From NCBI RefSeq assembly GCF_014203275.1, contig NZ_JACHIP010000001.1, positions 1,054,001-1,118,000 on the forward strand: a stretch of 64,000 bases of DNA, written 5' to 3'. Of the stretch, positions 54,804 through 62,706 are shown piece by piece. Numbering within the stretch: the stretch's first letter is position 1; every line of letters starts with the position of its first letter. The notes under the pieces were generated by a model that was not told the DNA's origin, made no database searches, and saw only the letters and a program-made list of their open reading frames with translations. The position numbers and the translations under genes are program-made. This DNA comes from Granulicella aggregans (lineage in GTDB: Bacteria; Acidobacteriota; Terriglobia; Terriglobales; Acidobacteriaceae).

Positions 54804-55817
54804 ATGGCAGCAGTAAGGCTGAAGGACATTGCCAAGGATCTTGGGGTCTCGACCGTAACCGTGTCGAAGGTCCTGCGGGGCAATCCCGAGATCGGCGAAA
54901 AGACCAGGGCGCGCGTGCTGAAGCGGGTGCGCGAGTTGAACTACCAGCCCAACATGCAGGCGCGCGGACTGGCGGGCGGGCGATCTTTCACGGCCGGCTT
55001 GGTCGTGCCGGACCTGGTGCATCCCTTCTTCGGAGAGTTTGCGAAGTCCCTGGGCGGAGCGCTTCGTGCATCCGGTCTGGGCTTGATGCTGGCATCGTCC
55101 GAAGAAGATCCCGAGATCGAAGTGCAGGAGATTCGCACACTGCTCAATCGCGGAGTAGACGTACTGCTGGTTGCCTCATGCCAGACGCTCGAGAGCGAGT
55201 CGCTCTTCTTCGGAGACGGCGCAAGGCCGCTGCTGCTGATCGACCGGAACTTCACCAAGATTGGGGCGAGCTTTGTCGGATCAGATGACGTACAAGTAGG
55301 CGAGATGGGGACGCGACACCTTATCTCTCTGGGCCGCAAACATGTGGCCCACATTGGCGGCCAGGGGATGAGTCCCGCAGTAGATCGGCAGGCGGGGTAT
55401 CGCAAGGCCATGGCGGCCGCGAAGATCAAGGTACCGGCAAACTTTGTTGTCACGCGCGATCGGATCGAAGAGAGCGGCGACTCCGTTGGGTACTACGCCA
55501 TGCAGGAGCTTCTATCGCAGGGAGCGCGGCCGGACGCGGTCTTTTGCTATAACGACCTCTCCGCACTTGGAGCGATGAAGGCAGCCATGCAGGCGGGGCT
55601 TCGCATCCCGGAGGACATCGCCTTTGTGGGCTGCGGCAACCTGCGCTATGCGGAGTATCTGAAGGTCCCGCTAACGTCGATCGACCATGGGACAGAACGC
55701 CTTGGAGTCGCTGCGGCAAATCTGGCGTCGCAACTTGCAGAGTCGCCGCTGTCTTTGGCTCAAACGGTGCTGCTGGAGCCCAGGCTGATGGTGCGCCGAT
55801 CAAGTGTGGCCGAGTAG
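54804..55817 (+). CDS. LacI-family transcriptional regulator
   Basis: The 337-aa protein is a complete LacI/GalR regulator: HTH 'VRLKDIAKDLGVSTVTVSKV' plus the hinge helix 'MQARGLAGG', then the periplasmic-binding-like effector domain ('GLVVPDLVHPFFGEFAKSL', 'PDAVFCYNDLSALGAMKA', 'IPEDIAFVGCGNLRYAEYL'). GGGGAG stands before the start and the gene follows the transporter by 11 bp, so it is co-transcribed. It is the best candidate to bind the two central-CG operators at 53.15-53.29 kb, controlling inositol oxygenase, the transporter and itself. Confidence 0.93.
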   Translation: MAAVRLKDIAKDLGVSTVTVSKVLRGNPEIGEKTRARVLKRVRELNYQPNMQARGLAGGRSFTAGLVVPDLVHPFFGEFAKSLGGALRASGLGLMLASSEEDPEIEVQEIRTLLNRGVDVLLVASCQTLESESLFFGDGARPLLLIDRNFTKIGASFVGSDDVQVGEMGTRHLISLGRKHVAHIGGQGMSPAVDRQAGYRKAMAAAKIKVPANFVVTRDRIEESGDSVGYYAMQELLSQGARPDAVFCYNDLSALGAMKAAMQAGLRIPEDIAFVGCGNLRYAEYLKVPLTSIDHGTERLGVAAANLASQLAESPLSLAQTVLLEPRLMVRRSSVAE

Positions 55818-55872
55818 ACAAAGCACCGCGAAGCAGAATCGGCGGCCCGTTCGCTAGAATCAAACCTTAATC

Positions 55873-57159
55873 ATGAATGTGCAGAATTTGCAGAAGCCTC
55901 TGAATACGCCGCGGCAGGTACTCTTCGCCAGCCTGGTCGGAACGACGGTCGAATTCTTCGACTTCTACATCTACGCGACTGCTGCAGTGCTTGTCTTCCC
56001 GAAGCTCTTCTTCCCCAAGTCCGACCCCGCGTCCTCGACGCTGGCATCGCTGGCGACCTTCGGAATTGCGTTTATTGCGAGGCCTATCGGCTCAGCCGTC
56101 TTCGGTCACTTCGGCGACCGCATCGGACGCAAGAAGACGCTGGTGCTGGCTCTGTCGACCATGGGATTATCAACCTTCGCGATCGGCGTGCTGCCGTCGT
56201 ATGCGGCGATCGGCATCATCGCTCCGTTGCTGCTGGCGCTTTGCCGGTTCGGGCAAGGCATCGGGCTTGGCGGCGAATGGGGCGGAGCCGTCCTGCTGGC
56301 GGTCGAGAACGCTCCGCCGAACAAACGGGCTCTCTATGGGATGTTCCCGCAGCTTGGAGCTCCTATCGGATTTCTGCTGTCGGGCGGAACATTCCTTCTG
56401 CTCTCGCGCTGGCTCACCGACGCACAGTTCTTCAGCTTTGGGTGGCGACTTCCTTTCCTGGCGAGCGCTGTGCTCGTGCTTTTGGGGCTCTACGTCCGGC
56501 TGACGATCACCGAGACGCCCGTCTTCGAGGCAGCCCAGAAGCGTGGTGAAAAGACCGGCGTGCCCATGTTCTCCGTGCTTCGCAATCATCTCCGCGAACT
56601 CTGCGCCGGCGTCCTGGTTTGCCTGGCAACCTTCGTGCTCTTTTACCTGATGACTGTCTTCGCTCTCTCATGGGGCACGACAGCGCTGCACTACCCTCGT
56701 GCAACCTTTCTCCAGATCCAGCTGTTCGGGATTCTCTTCTTCGCGGCAACGATACCGATCTCCGCCCTGCTTGCCGAGCGCGGACGCAAGCCGCTCATGA
56801 TGGGCGTAACCATCGCGATCGCGCTATTCGGCTTCGCGTTCGCCCCCATGTTCTCGTCTGGCATCATTGGAGCAACCGCGATGCTGGCGCTCGGCCTGGC
56901 GCTGATGGGCATGACCTATGGCCCACTCGGAACGATCGTCTCGGAGTTGTTTCCCACTCCCGTCCGCTACACGGGAAGTTCCCTGGCGTTCAGCCTTGCC
57001 GGCATCCTTGGCGCGTCGCTCGCTCCATACGCCGCAACCTGGCTGGCAACGAATCACGGCTTGCCCTATGTCGGCTACTACCTGACAACGTCGGCGATAT
57101 TGACCCTCATTGGGCTCATGCTTATCCAGGAGACGAAGGGAAGCGATCTGACGGCATAG
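55873..57159 (+). CDS. MFS transporter, metabolite:H+ symporter (MHS) family
   Basis: The 428-aa, 12-helix protein has the MHS signatures 'LVGTTVEFFDFYIYATAAVL', 'GRKKTLVLALSTMGLSTFAI' and 'RFGQGIGLGGEWGGAVLLAV'. Relatives take up shikimate, alpha-ketoglutarate, proline/betaine or dicarboxylates. No ribosome site is visible; TAGAAT at 55855-55860 lies 12 bp before the ATG, so the message may be almost leaderless. It follows the LacI gene by 55 bp and may be a separate unit. Confidence 0.9.
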   Translation: MNVQNLQKPLNTPRQVLFASLVGTTVEFFDFYIYATAAVLVFPKLFFPKSDPASSTLASLATFGIAFIARPIGSAVFGHFGDRIGRKKTLVLALSTMGLSTFAIGVLPSYAAIGIIAPLLLALCRFGQGIGLGGEWGGAVLLAVENAPPNKRALYGMFPQLGAPIGFLLSGGTFLLLSRWLTDAQFFSFGWRLPFLASAVLVLLGLYVRLTITETPVFEAAQKRGEKTGVPMFSVLRNHLRELCAGVLVCLATFVLFYLMTVFALSWGTTALHYPRATFLQIQLFGILFFAATIPISALLAERGRKPLMMGVTIAIALFGFAFAPMFSSGIIGATAMLALGLALMGMTYGPLGTIVSELFPTPVRYTGSSLAFSLAGILGASLAPYAATWLATNHGLPYVGYYLTTSAILTLIGLMLIQETKGSDLTA

Positions 57160-57264
57160 CGCAAACGGCTCACCTGAAGGTCAATGTAGATAACCAAAAC
57201 GTCACGTCCAGAAGATTCGTGTGCAAAATCTCTGCGCCGATAGAACCGTTAGAGGTTCTTAATC

Positions 57265-57462
57265 ATGAGCGTATCGGTTGTCAGTCGAATCGCAACTCCC
57301 CACCCTTTACCCGAGCCCCGCCAAGTCGTGAAGCCGGCGGTCGTCGCGCGCCCACAACCCGCTCCCGCTCCGCCCCGCGCGCCAGTGGACACGCTAACGA
57401 TCAGCGCTACGGCTGCGCCGCGAGGACCAGTTAACTCCGACAGCTCCGTCGACGGCCTCTAA
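57265..57462 (+). CDS. Small Pro/Ala-rich hypothetical protein
   Basis: A 65-aa frame with AGAGG upstream encodes 'MSVSVVSRIATPHPLPEPRQ', a Pro-rich middle and 'PVDTLTISATAAPRGP'. There is no membrane segment. The 'DTLTIS' end resembles small acidobacterial proteins of unknown role, but composition alone could explain this. A hairpin at 57482-57501 follows the stop. Confidence 0.45.
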   Translation: MSVSVVSRIATPHPLPEPRQVVKPAVVARPQPAPAPPRAPVDTLTISATAAPRGPVNSDSSVDGL

Positions 57463-57481
57463 GCTCATCCAGCCGGCCGAA

Positions 57482-57501
57482 GCCAGAAGCTGCCTTCTGG
57501 C
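57482..57501 (+). terminator. Hairpin after small ORF
   Basis: GCCAGAAG and CTTCTGGC form a perfect 8-bp stem with a 4-nt loop, 19 bp after the stop codon at 57462. No T-run follows. A second perfect palindrome, AGAGCCGCGCGGCTCT, lies at 57531-57546, before the next gene. Confidence 0.45.
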
Positions 57502-57569
57502 GCGACATCCCACTTTAGTCCGATGGTTTGAGAGCCGCGCGGCTCTTAGGCTTGGAGTAAAGGACTGTC

Positions 57570-58901
57570 ATGCACCAACTCCATGAAGACGACGCCTTCC
57601 CTGCCCTTGCAGAGGAGTCGCGCCTGAATATGGGGCCGACCGTAACAGTGCTCGGGCTGGCGCTCCTGATGCGGCTCCTGGTGATCTGGACTGTCGTCAC
57701 TCGCTATCCTCCGCAGTGGCTCTTTACCCGCGGCATGGAGATGGGCCTGTTGGCAAAGTCGCTGCTTGCGGGCAACGGACTCAGTTCACCGTTCGGCGGT
57801 GTTACCGGCCCGACTGCAATCGTAGCTCCGGTCTATCCATTGTTCGTAGCGGCTGTGTTCCGAGTCTTCGGCGCATACTCTCTCGCGTCGGCTGTCATAA
57901 TCCTCATGGCCCAGACGATCGTGAACCTCATCACAATCTGGCTGATCATGTATGTAGCACGCAGGCTCTTCAATCAAGCTGCTGCGACCTTGGCTGGGTT
58001 TATCTGGGCCTGCTCCCTGCCCTTGGTCTGGATGCCGACGATTCTCTGGGAGACTTCTCTCTCCTGCTGCCTGTTGGTTGGATTATTCGCGATCGTCCTG
58101 AAGTATCGCGCCATGTCCGATATCGGGCCTGGCCAGTGGATCGCGATCGGCGGCTACTGCGGTCTCTGCGCACTGGCGAATCCTGCCCTCCTGCTATCGC
58201 TTGTAGGGACGGTGTTGTGGCTGGCGTACGTGACCCGCGGCACACGGTCCTACAGGCCGCTGTTCTCGCTGTTGACCTTCGTTCTGGTCTTCGCCCCCTG
58301 GCCCATCAGAAATGCCCTTGTCTTTCACGCATTCGTCCCGCTCCGCACCACGGTGGGGCTAGAGCTGTGGATGGGTAACCGTGACGGAGCCACCGGCTTC
58401 CTCGATGAATCCGTCTTCCCCATGTTCAACCAGCAGGAGCTCGCCGATTATGTGACGCGCGGCGAGGTTGGATACTCTGCCCACAAGTCAGAGCTGGCGA
58501 AGCAATACATCGCCACGCATACAGGCGAGTTCATCACCCTGACGGCACGGCGATTTGTCCGATTTTGGAGCGGCACAGGCACGCGGAACGGCTCTCTGCT
58601 CTTTGCATTGCATGCAACATCGACAACGCTTCTCGGGCTCATGGCTCTTGGCGTCTTGGCGCGTCGTCGCTGTTATGACCTGATGGCGCTATTTGCTATC
58701 CCGATGTTGCTATTTCCAATTCCCTACGTGATCACACATGCCGAGTTTCGCTACAGACTTGTGATCGATCCGATCATGACTGTCCTGTGCGCTTATGGGG
58801 TCGTTGAACTCAGTAGGTTGGCGGTTCGCCCAAGAAAAGATTCGTTCTCTGAACCGCGACTCGCCCCGGCGAAGACTCCGATGTTGAGGTCAAGCTGGTG
58901 A
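57570..58901 (+). CDS. Multi-span membrane protein, glycosyltransferase-C (GT39/ArnT-like) type
   Basis: The 443-aa protein has about ten membrane helices. The first outer loop has 'RGMEMGLLAKSLLAGNGLSS', where GT-C enzymes carry an acidic catalytic residue (Glu here rather than Asp). 'GPTAIVAPVYPLFVAAVFRV' follows, and 'FIPLRTTVGLELWMGNRDG'-like text lies later in a soluble loop. Such proteins use lipid-linked sugars for surface glycosylation. It overlaps the next gene, a clear paralogue, by 4 bp. Activity is inferred from topology and weak motifs. Confidence 0.7.
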   Translation: MHQLHEDDAFPALAEESRLNMGPTVTVLGLALLMRLLVIWTVVTRYPPQWLFTRGMEMGLLAKSLLAGNGLSSPFGGVTGPTAIVAPVYPLFVAAVFRVFGAYSLASAVIILMAQTIVNLITIWLIMYVARRLFNQAAATLAGFIWACSLPLVWMPTILWETSLSCCLLVGLFAIVLKYRAMSDIGPGQWIAIGGYCGLCALANPALLLSLVGTVLWLAYVTRGTRSYRPLFSLLTFVLVFAPWPIRNALVFHAFVPLRTTVGLELWMGNRDGATGFLDESVFPMFNQQELADYVTRGEVGYSAHKSELAKQYIATHTGEFITLTARRFVRFWSGTGTRNGSLLFALHATSTTLLGLMALGVLARRRCYDLMALFAIPMLLFPIPYVITHAEFRYRLVIDPIMTVLCAYGVVELSRLAVRPRKDSFSEPRLAPAKTPMLRSSW

Positions 58902-60199
58902 AGCTCGAATCACTTGCGCCAAGCGTGCGGCAAGACAAAACCGGGCGCGTCTACTATTCGGCCATCCTCGGCCTGGCGCTGTTGCTGCGCAGCTTGATCG
59001 TGATTCCTGCGCTGAAGGGCGCCCCCCGATGGTGGTTCTTCAACCAGGCCTCAGAGTACGGCTGCCTCGCTCAGTCCCTACTTGCCGGTCATGGATACTC
59101 ATCGCCGTTTTGCGGATCCACAGGGCCAAGTGCCTTTCTTGCCCCTGGGTATCCGCTGCTTGTGGCAGCGGTCTTCCATTTATTCGGAGCCTACAGTCTG
59201 CACGCCGCGGCCGCGTTGATTGGCTTGCAAATTCTCTTCGGCGTGATGGTTGTGCTGGCGGTGATGCTGATCGCAAAGCGCCTGCTGGGCAGCGCCTCGG
59301 CAAACATCGTCGGCGCTCTCTGCGCGATCAGTCCGCCCGCGGTCTGCCTGCCGATACTCTTTTGGGAGACATCGCTCTCCATGCTGCTGCTGACGGGAGT
59401 GATTCTTTTAGCGATGCGCTGCGTTGAACGGCGAGACAACCTGCCTTGGGTAGTCTTCGGTGCATACTGCGCCCTTGCGATGTTCGTTAATCCGTCTCTG
59501 CTGCTGACCTTCGCGGCAGTACTAATCTGGATGACGTGGCAGAGTGGAACTTCGCGAATGAGAGGTCCGGCACTAGCATTGTTGACCTGGTGCGTGATCT
59601 TCTCGATATGGCCCATCCGAAACGCATATCGTCTGCATGCGTTCATTCCACTGCGTACGAACCTGGGGTACGAACTTTGGCAGGGAAATCGACCGGGCTC
59701 TGATGGCACATTTACGGCTGCGCTTCATCCGAACACGAGCGATGAGGAATACGCACGCTACGCGGAGCTGGGCGAGACAGGATACATGCGCGAGAAATCC
59801 GACCTTGCGATCGCAGCGATCAAGGCTGATAAGCCTCGCTTCCTTAAATTGTCTGCGGAGCGCTTCATAAAGTTCTGGGTGAACAGCGTCGAGTCGAAAT
59901 CATCCTCGTTGCTATCGCTGAACATCGCTTTTACCTCGCTGATGGGCGCTGTCGGACTGGGTCTGCTCTTCTGGCGCAAGAACTCTGCAGCCTGGCTACT
60001 GGCGCTTCCATTTGTGGTGCTACCGGCGCCGTACTATTTGACCCACGCGGACTTCCGATTCAGGCTGCTGCTCGATCCGCTGGCTATACTTCTGACGACC
60101 TATGTGTACCGGGAGCTGAGAGGCTGGCTGGGGTCGCATGCCGCGCGGGCCAAAGCCACGGCAAGCCTGGATGAAGATGGGTTCGTCGTGAGGACGTAG
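58898..60199 (+). CDS. Paralogous multi-span membrane protein, glycosyltransferase-C type
   Basis: The 433-aa protein starts at GTG overlapping the previous stop (GTGA). It is similar to its neighbour along its whole length: 'GCLAQSLLAGHGYSSPFCGS', 'SAFLAPGYPLLVAAVFHLFG', 'HAFIPLRTNLGYELWQGNRP' and 'YYLTHADFRFRLLLDPLAIL'. This is a tandem duplication that has diverged. It probably has a related substrate. The two genes stand next to the Tad pilus locus but on the opposite strand. Confidence 0.7.
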   Translation: MKLESLAPSVRQDKTGRVYYSAILGLALLLRSLIVIPALKGAPRWWFFNQASEYGCLAQSLLAGHGYSSPFCGSTGPSAFLAPGYPLLVAAVFHLFGAYSLHAAAALIGLQILFGVMVVLAVMLIAKRLLGSASANIVGALCAISPPAVCLPILFWETSLSMLLLTGVILLAMRCVERRDNLPWVVFGAYCALAMFVNPSLLLTFAAVLIWMTWQSGTSRMRGPALALLTWCVIFSIWPIRNAYRLHAFIPLRTNLGYELWQGNRPGSDGTFTAALHPNTSDEEYARYAELGETGYMREKSDLAIAAIKADKPRFLKLSAERFIKFWVNSVESKSSSLLSLNIAFTSLMGAVGLGLLFWRKNSAAWLLALPFVVLPAPYYLTHADFRFRLLLDPLAILLTTYVYRELRGWLGSHAARAKATASLDEDGFVVRT

Positions 60200-60226
60200 C
60201 GGCATTACTTCAGGAACAGGTCGAGC

Positions 60227-60589
60227 CTAAGAAGATGCGTCAACGACAGCAAGCTCATCGCCGAGTTCAATGCCTGCGCGCAGAATTTCGCCCGAGGTCA
60301 GCTCGATGACGCTGCTGATCTTCAGGCTGACTGACGTGATGCGATACGGCACAAGAGAGTGCCACAGCTTCACGACCCGCTTGTTGCGGTCGAGGCCAAC
60401 AACGTCTATAGGAAATTTCATCCCCATCGTGTGAACACCGGAGGAAGGCGCGATCCACAACCCTCCCCCGGCATCCAGACTACTTCTGCCAAGAAGGCCC
60501 CACATCCTGGTTAGCGAGGTATCGGCAAGCTCTATCTTGTCCCCCACTGTCGTGCTGCGGGTCCGGTTCACCACACGTATCGATCGCAT
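60227..60589 (-). CDS. DUF192-family protein
   Basis: I start at ATG 60589 (120 aa) because GAGGAG lies 9 nt upstream; the frame to 60685 overlaps the small ORF above. Family text: 'RMWGLLGRSSLDAGGGLWI', 'SGVHTMGMKFPIDVVGLDRN' and 'VIELTSGEILRAGIELGDEL'. The function of DUF192 is unknown. It often sits beside tad genes, as here, downstream of tadC. No signal peptide is predicted from this start. Confidence 0.85.
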   Translation of the reverse strand: MRSIRVVNRTRSTTVGDKIELADTSLTRMWGLLGRSSLDAGGGLWIAPSSGVHTMGMKFPIDVVGLDRNKRVVKLWHSLVPYRITSVSLKISSVIELTSGEILRAGIELGDELAVVDASS

Positions 60590-60614
60590 GAATCGGAACT
60601 CCTCAACAAAACAA

Positions 60615-60710
60615 TTAGACGGCCTTCTGCTTTCTGCGGAAAACGATGACTGCCAGAACAACTGCAGCGAAAACACTGGCAGCAACGCGAATGAGTGTCG
60701 GTGTATCCAT
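60615..60710 (-). CDS. 31-aa predicted membrane protein in the tad locus
   Basis: GGAGG stands 8 nt before an ATG at 60710 that opens a 31-codon frame starting MDTPTLIRVAASVFAAVVLA, with a basic end RRKQKAV. It has a single membrane helix with an inside-positive C terminus. It lies between tadC (58 bp) and DUF192 (25 bp) on the same strand. The strong ribosome site makes it a credible small gene. Function is unknown. Confidence 0.6.
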   Translation of the reverse strand: MDTPTLIRVAASVFAAVVLAVIVFRRKQKAV

Positions 60711-60768
60711 GGTTAGGGCCTCCTTTCCATAATCTGGTACGAAACTGTGCGGGACGATTCACCACGAA

Positions 60769-61671
60769 CTAGTGCCCCATCGCCTTGAACCCGGTCATGA
60801 TGCTCAAAATCGCGGGTGCGAGAAGTACGATGAACACGCAGGGGAAGATGCAAAGCACGAGTGGGAAGATGATCTTGATCTTCGTCTTTGCGGCTGCTTC
60901 TTCTGCGTGCTGCCTCCTCTTCATACGAATCTCTTCAGAGAACTGCGACAGCGCTTTCAAAATCGGTGTTCCAAACTTGTCGGTCTGGACGAGCATGCTG
61001 ACGAAAGCCTTGAACTCCTCGATCTGCGTGCGTTCCGCGACTCCCTGCCATGCCTCCAGCCGTGGCTTGCCGGCCCGTTGCTCCAGGTTCACCTGATTCA
61101 ACTCCTCGTTGATCTCGGGGTGGCTTACCGAGAGCTCCGAGCTTACCCGGATCAGCGCCTGGTCGAGCCCAAGTCCAGCGTCCACGCAGATCACGAGAAG
61201 ATCGAGACAGTCCGGTATGCTGCGACGAATTACATGCCGGCGCTTACTCGTCTTCTTTGTAAGCCAAAAGTCGGGCGCCATATATCCCACAACAGCGAGA
61301 GCGAATACCCAGAAAGCAGTATTGTCGGGGATAAAACTGCCTGCAAAACATCCGAGAAGCGGGCATGCGAGTTGGACGGCGAAGAAAATGTCCAGCGTGC
61401 TCTTGTCGCGCAGGCCGGCCTCCAACAGTCGCTTCTTCAGCTTGACGTTCTCCGCCATTCCGAGCCTGGCGCGAAGATCCCGACCCGCCTTGAGGATGCC
61501 ATCGGTGATGAGTTCCTTGCCACGGATGGTACGACGGTCCGCACGGTTGCTGGTGACCACCTCGAGGATGCGTTGCGCCTCCGGAGATGGACGCAGGACC
61601 ACCGGTGCCGACAGAAGGGCAATCGCAAGGAAGATCGTGAATGTGATCGCGAGATATAAGAGAACATCCAT
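60769..61671 (-). CDS. tadC: Tad pilus assembly inner-membrane protein TadC (T2SS F family)
   Basis: The 300-aa protein has an N-terminal membrane helix (3-25), a pair of helices near 110-155, and the T2SSF domain ('IRRSIPDCLDLLVICVDAGL', 'RTQIEEFKAFVSMLVQTDKF'). It ends with a hydrophobic helix, 'IIFPLVLCIFPCVFIVLLAP'. With TadB it forms the membrane platform that the TadA ATPase drives to assemble Flp pili. It lies 52 bp after tadB. Confidence 0.92.
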   Translation of the reverse strand: MDVLLYLAITFTIFLAIALLSAPVVLRPSPEAQRILEVVTSNRADRRTIRGKELITDGILKAGRDLRARLGMAENVKLKKRLLEAGLRDKSTLDIFFAVQLACPLLGCFAGSFIPDNTAFWVFALAVVGYMAPDFWLTKKTSKRRHVIRRSIPDCLDLLVICVDAGLGLDQALIRVSSELSVSHPEINEELNQVNLEQRAGKPRLEAWQGVAERTQIEEFKAFVSMLVQTDKFGTPILKALSQFSEEIRMKRRQHAEEAAAKTKIKIIFPLVLCIFPCVFIVLLAPAILSIMTGFKAMGH

Positions 61672-61723
61672 CTAGAGAGTCCGTCCTTTCCGATTTTGGT
61701 TTGGCAGTCCGCTGGACATAGCG

Positions 61724-62692
61724 CTAGACCTCGATCCCATTGACGATGGCGCGAATCAGAAACCCGCCAATCGCCAGCAGCACGATTCCGACATAGAGCA
61801 ATTCGCGACCGAAGGGATCGTGGAAAAGAACGTCCGAGTAGCCTGGATTGACCATGTTGATCAAAACCAGCATGACGACAGGAAGCGCGCATAGGATCCA
61901 TCCGGTCATGCGACCCTGCGCCGTGTGGGTGCGGATCTCGCCCTGGATGCGGAGGCGTTCCCGGATTACCTTGACGGTCCGATCGAGGATCTCGGCCAGG
62001 TTTCCGCCCGTATCCTTCTGTACAAGGATCGCTGTCGCCAGCACGCGCATGTCCTGCGAAGGGATGCGTTCGAGAAGCTCCATCAATGCGTCGCGAATGG
62101 GGAGGCCGAAGTTCTGCTTGCGGAAGACCTCTGCAAACTCGGGACCGACGGGCGCAACGGCGTGTTCCGCAACGATGCTGATCGCGGCGATCATGGAGTG
62201 ACCCGCACGAAGCGAGCGGGCGATCATGTCGATGGAGTCGGGAAGATGCTGATTGAAGGCGGCGATCTTCCGCTTGCGCTTGATCTCGAGAACAAGGAAC
62301 GGAGAGTACGCTGCAATCCCCGCAGCGAGGAGCGCTACAACCAGCATAGGAATAAAGAGGTAGGTGAAGAAGCACGCGGCCAACGCCAGGCCGAAGCTGG
62401 TGACCACCATGGTTCCGAAGTTACTCTTGCTGTCCGATTGCAGGAGGAGAAGCCGGAGGCGCTCCGTGAAGGCGAAGTTCTCGAACATATCCTCAAGCCA
62501 ACCGAAGTTACCTTCAGCGAGAGGCTTGAGAAGTCCTTCGCCGCCAGCCGATATCGACCCATCGTAAGACGTACGACGGATCGCGGCCAGGCGATTTGTA
62601 AAAGCCTTCTGCTCAGCGGTCGGAGCAGCGAAGACCGCCATGATCACGAAGATCATGATGAGCATGAACAGAAAGGCTGAGAGAAGGAGCAT
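61724..62692 (-). CDS. tadB: Tad pilus assembly inner-membrane protein TadB (T2SS F family)
   Basis: The 322-aa protein has an N-terminal membrane helix (2-24), a helix pair near 95-135 ('FGLALAACFFTYLFIPMLVV'), the T2SSF domain with 'LPDSIDMIARSLRAGHSMIA' and 'MRVLATAILVQKDTGGNLAE', and two final helices. It pairs with TadC in the pilus platform. The gene follows the ATPase gene by 14 bp and belongs to the same operon. Confidence 0.92.
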   Translation of the reverse strand: MLLLSAFLFMLIMIFVIMAVFAAPTAEQKAFTNRLAAIRRTSYDGSISAGGEGLLKPLAEGNFGWLEDMFENFAFTERLRLLLLQSDSKSNFGTMVVTSFGLALAACFFTYLFIPMLVVALLAAGIAAYSPFLVLEIKRKRKIAAFNQHLPDSIDMIARSLRAGHSMIAAISIVAEHAVAPVGPEFAEVFRKQNFGLPIRDALMELLERIPSQDMRVLATAILVQKDTGGNLAEILDRTVKVIRERLRIQGEIRTHTAQGRMTGWILCALPVVMLVLINMVNPGYSDVLFHDPFGRELLYVGIVLLAIGGFLIRAIVNGIEV

Positions 62693-62706
62693 AGGAAGAC
62701 TCGCTT

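Noticed and set aside
60772..61659. 295-aa plus-strand frame opposite tadC
   Set aside because: It mirrors tadC almost exactly and has no recognisable domain.
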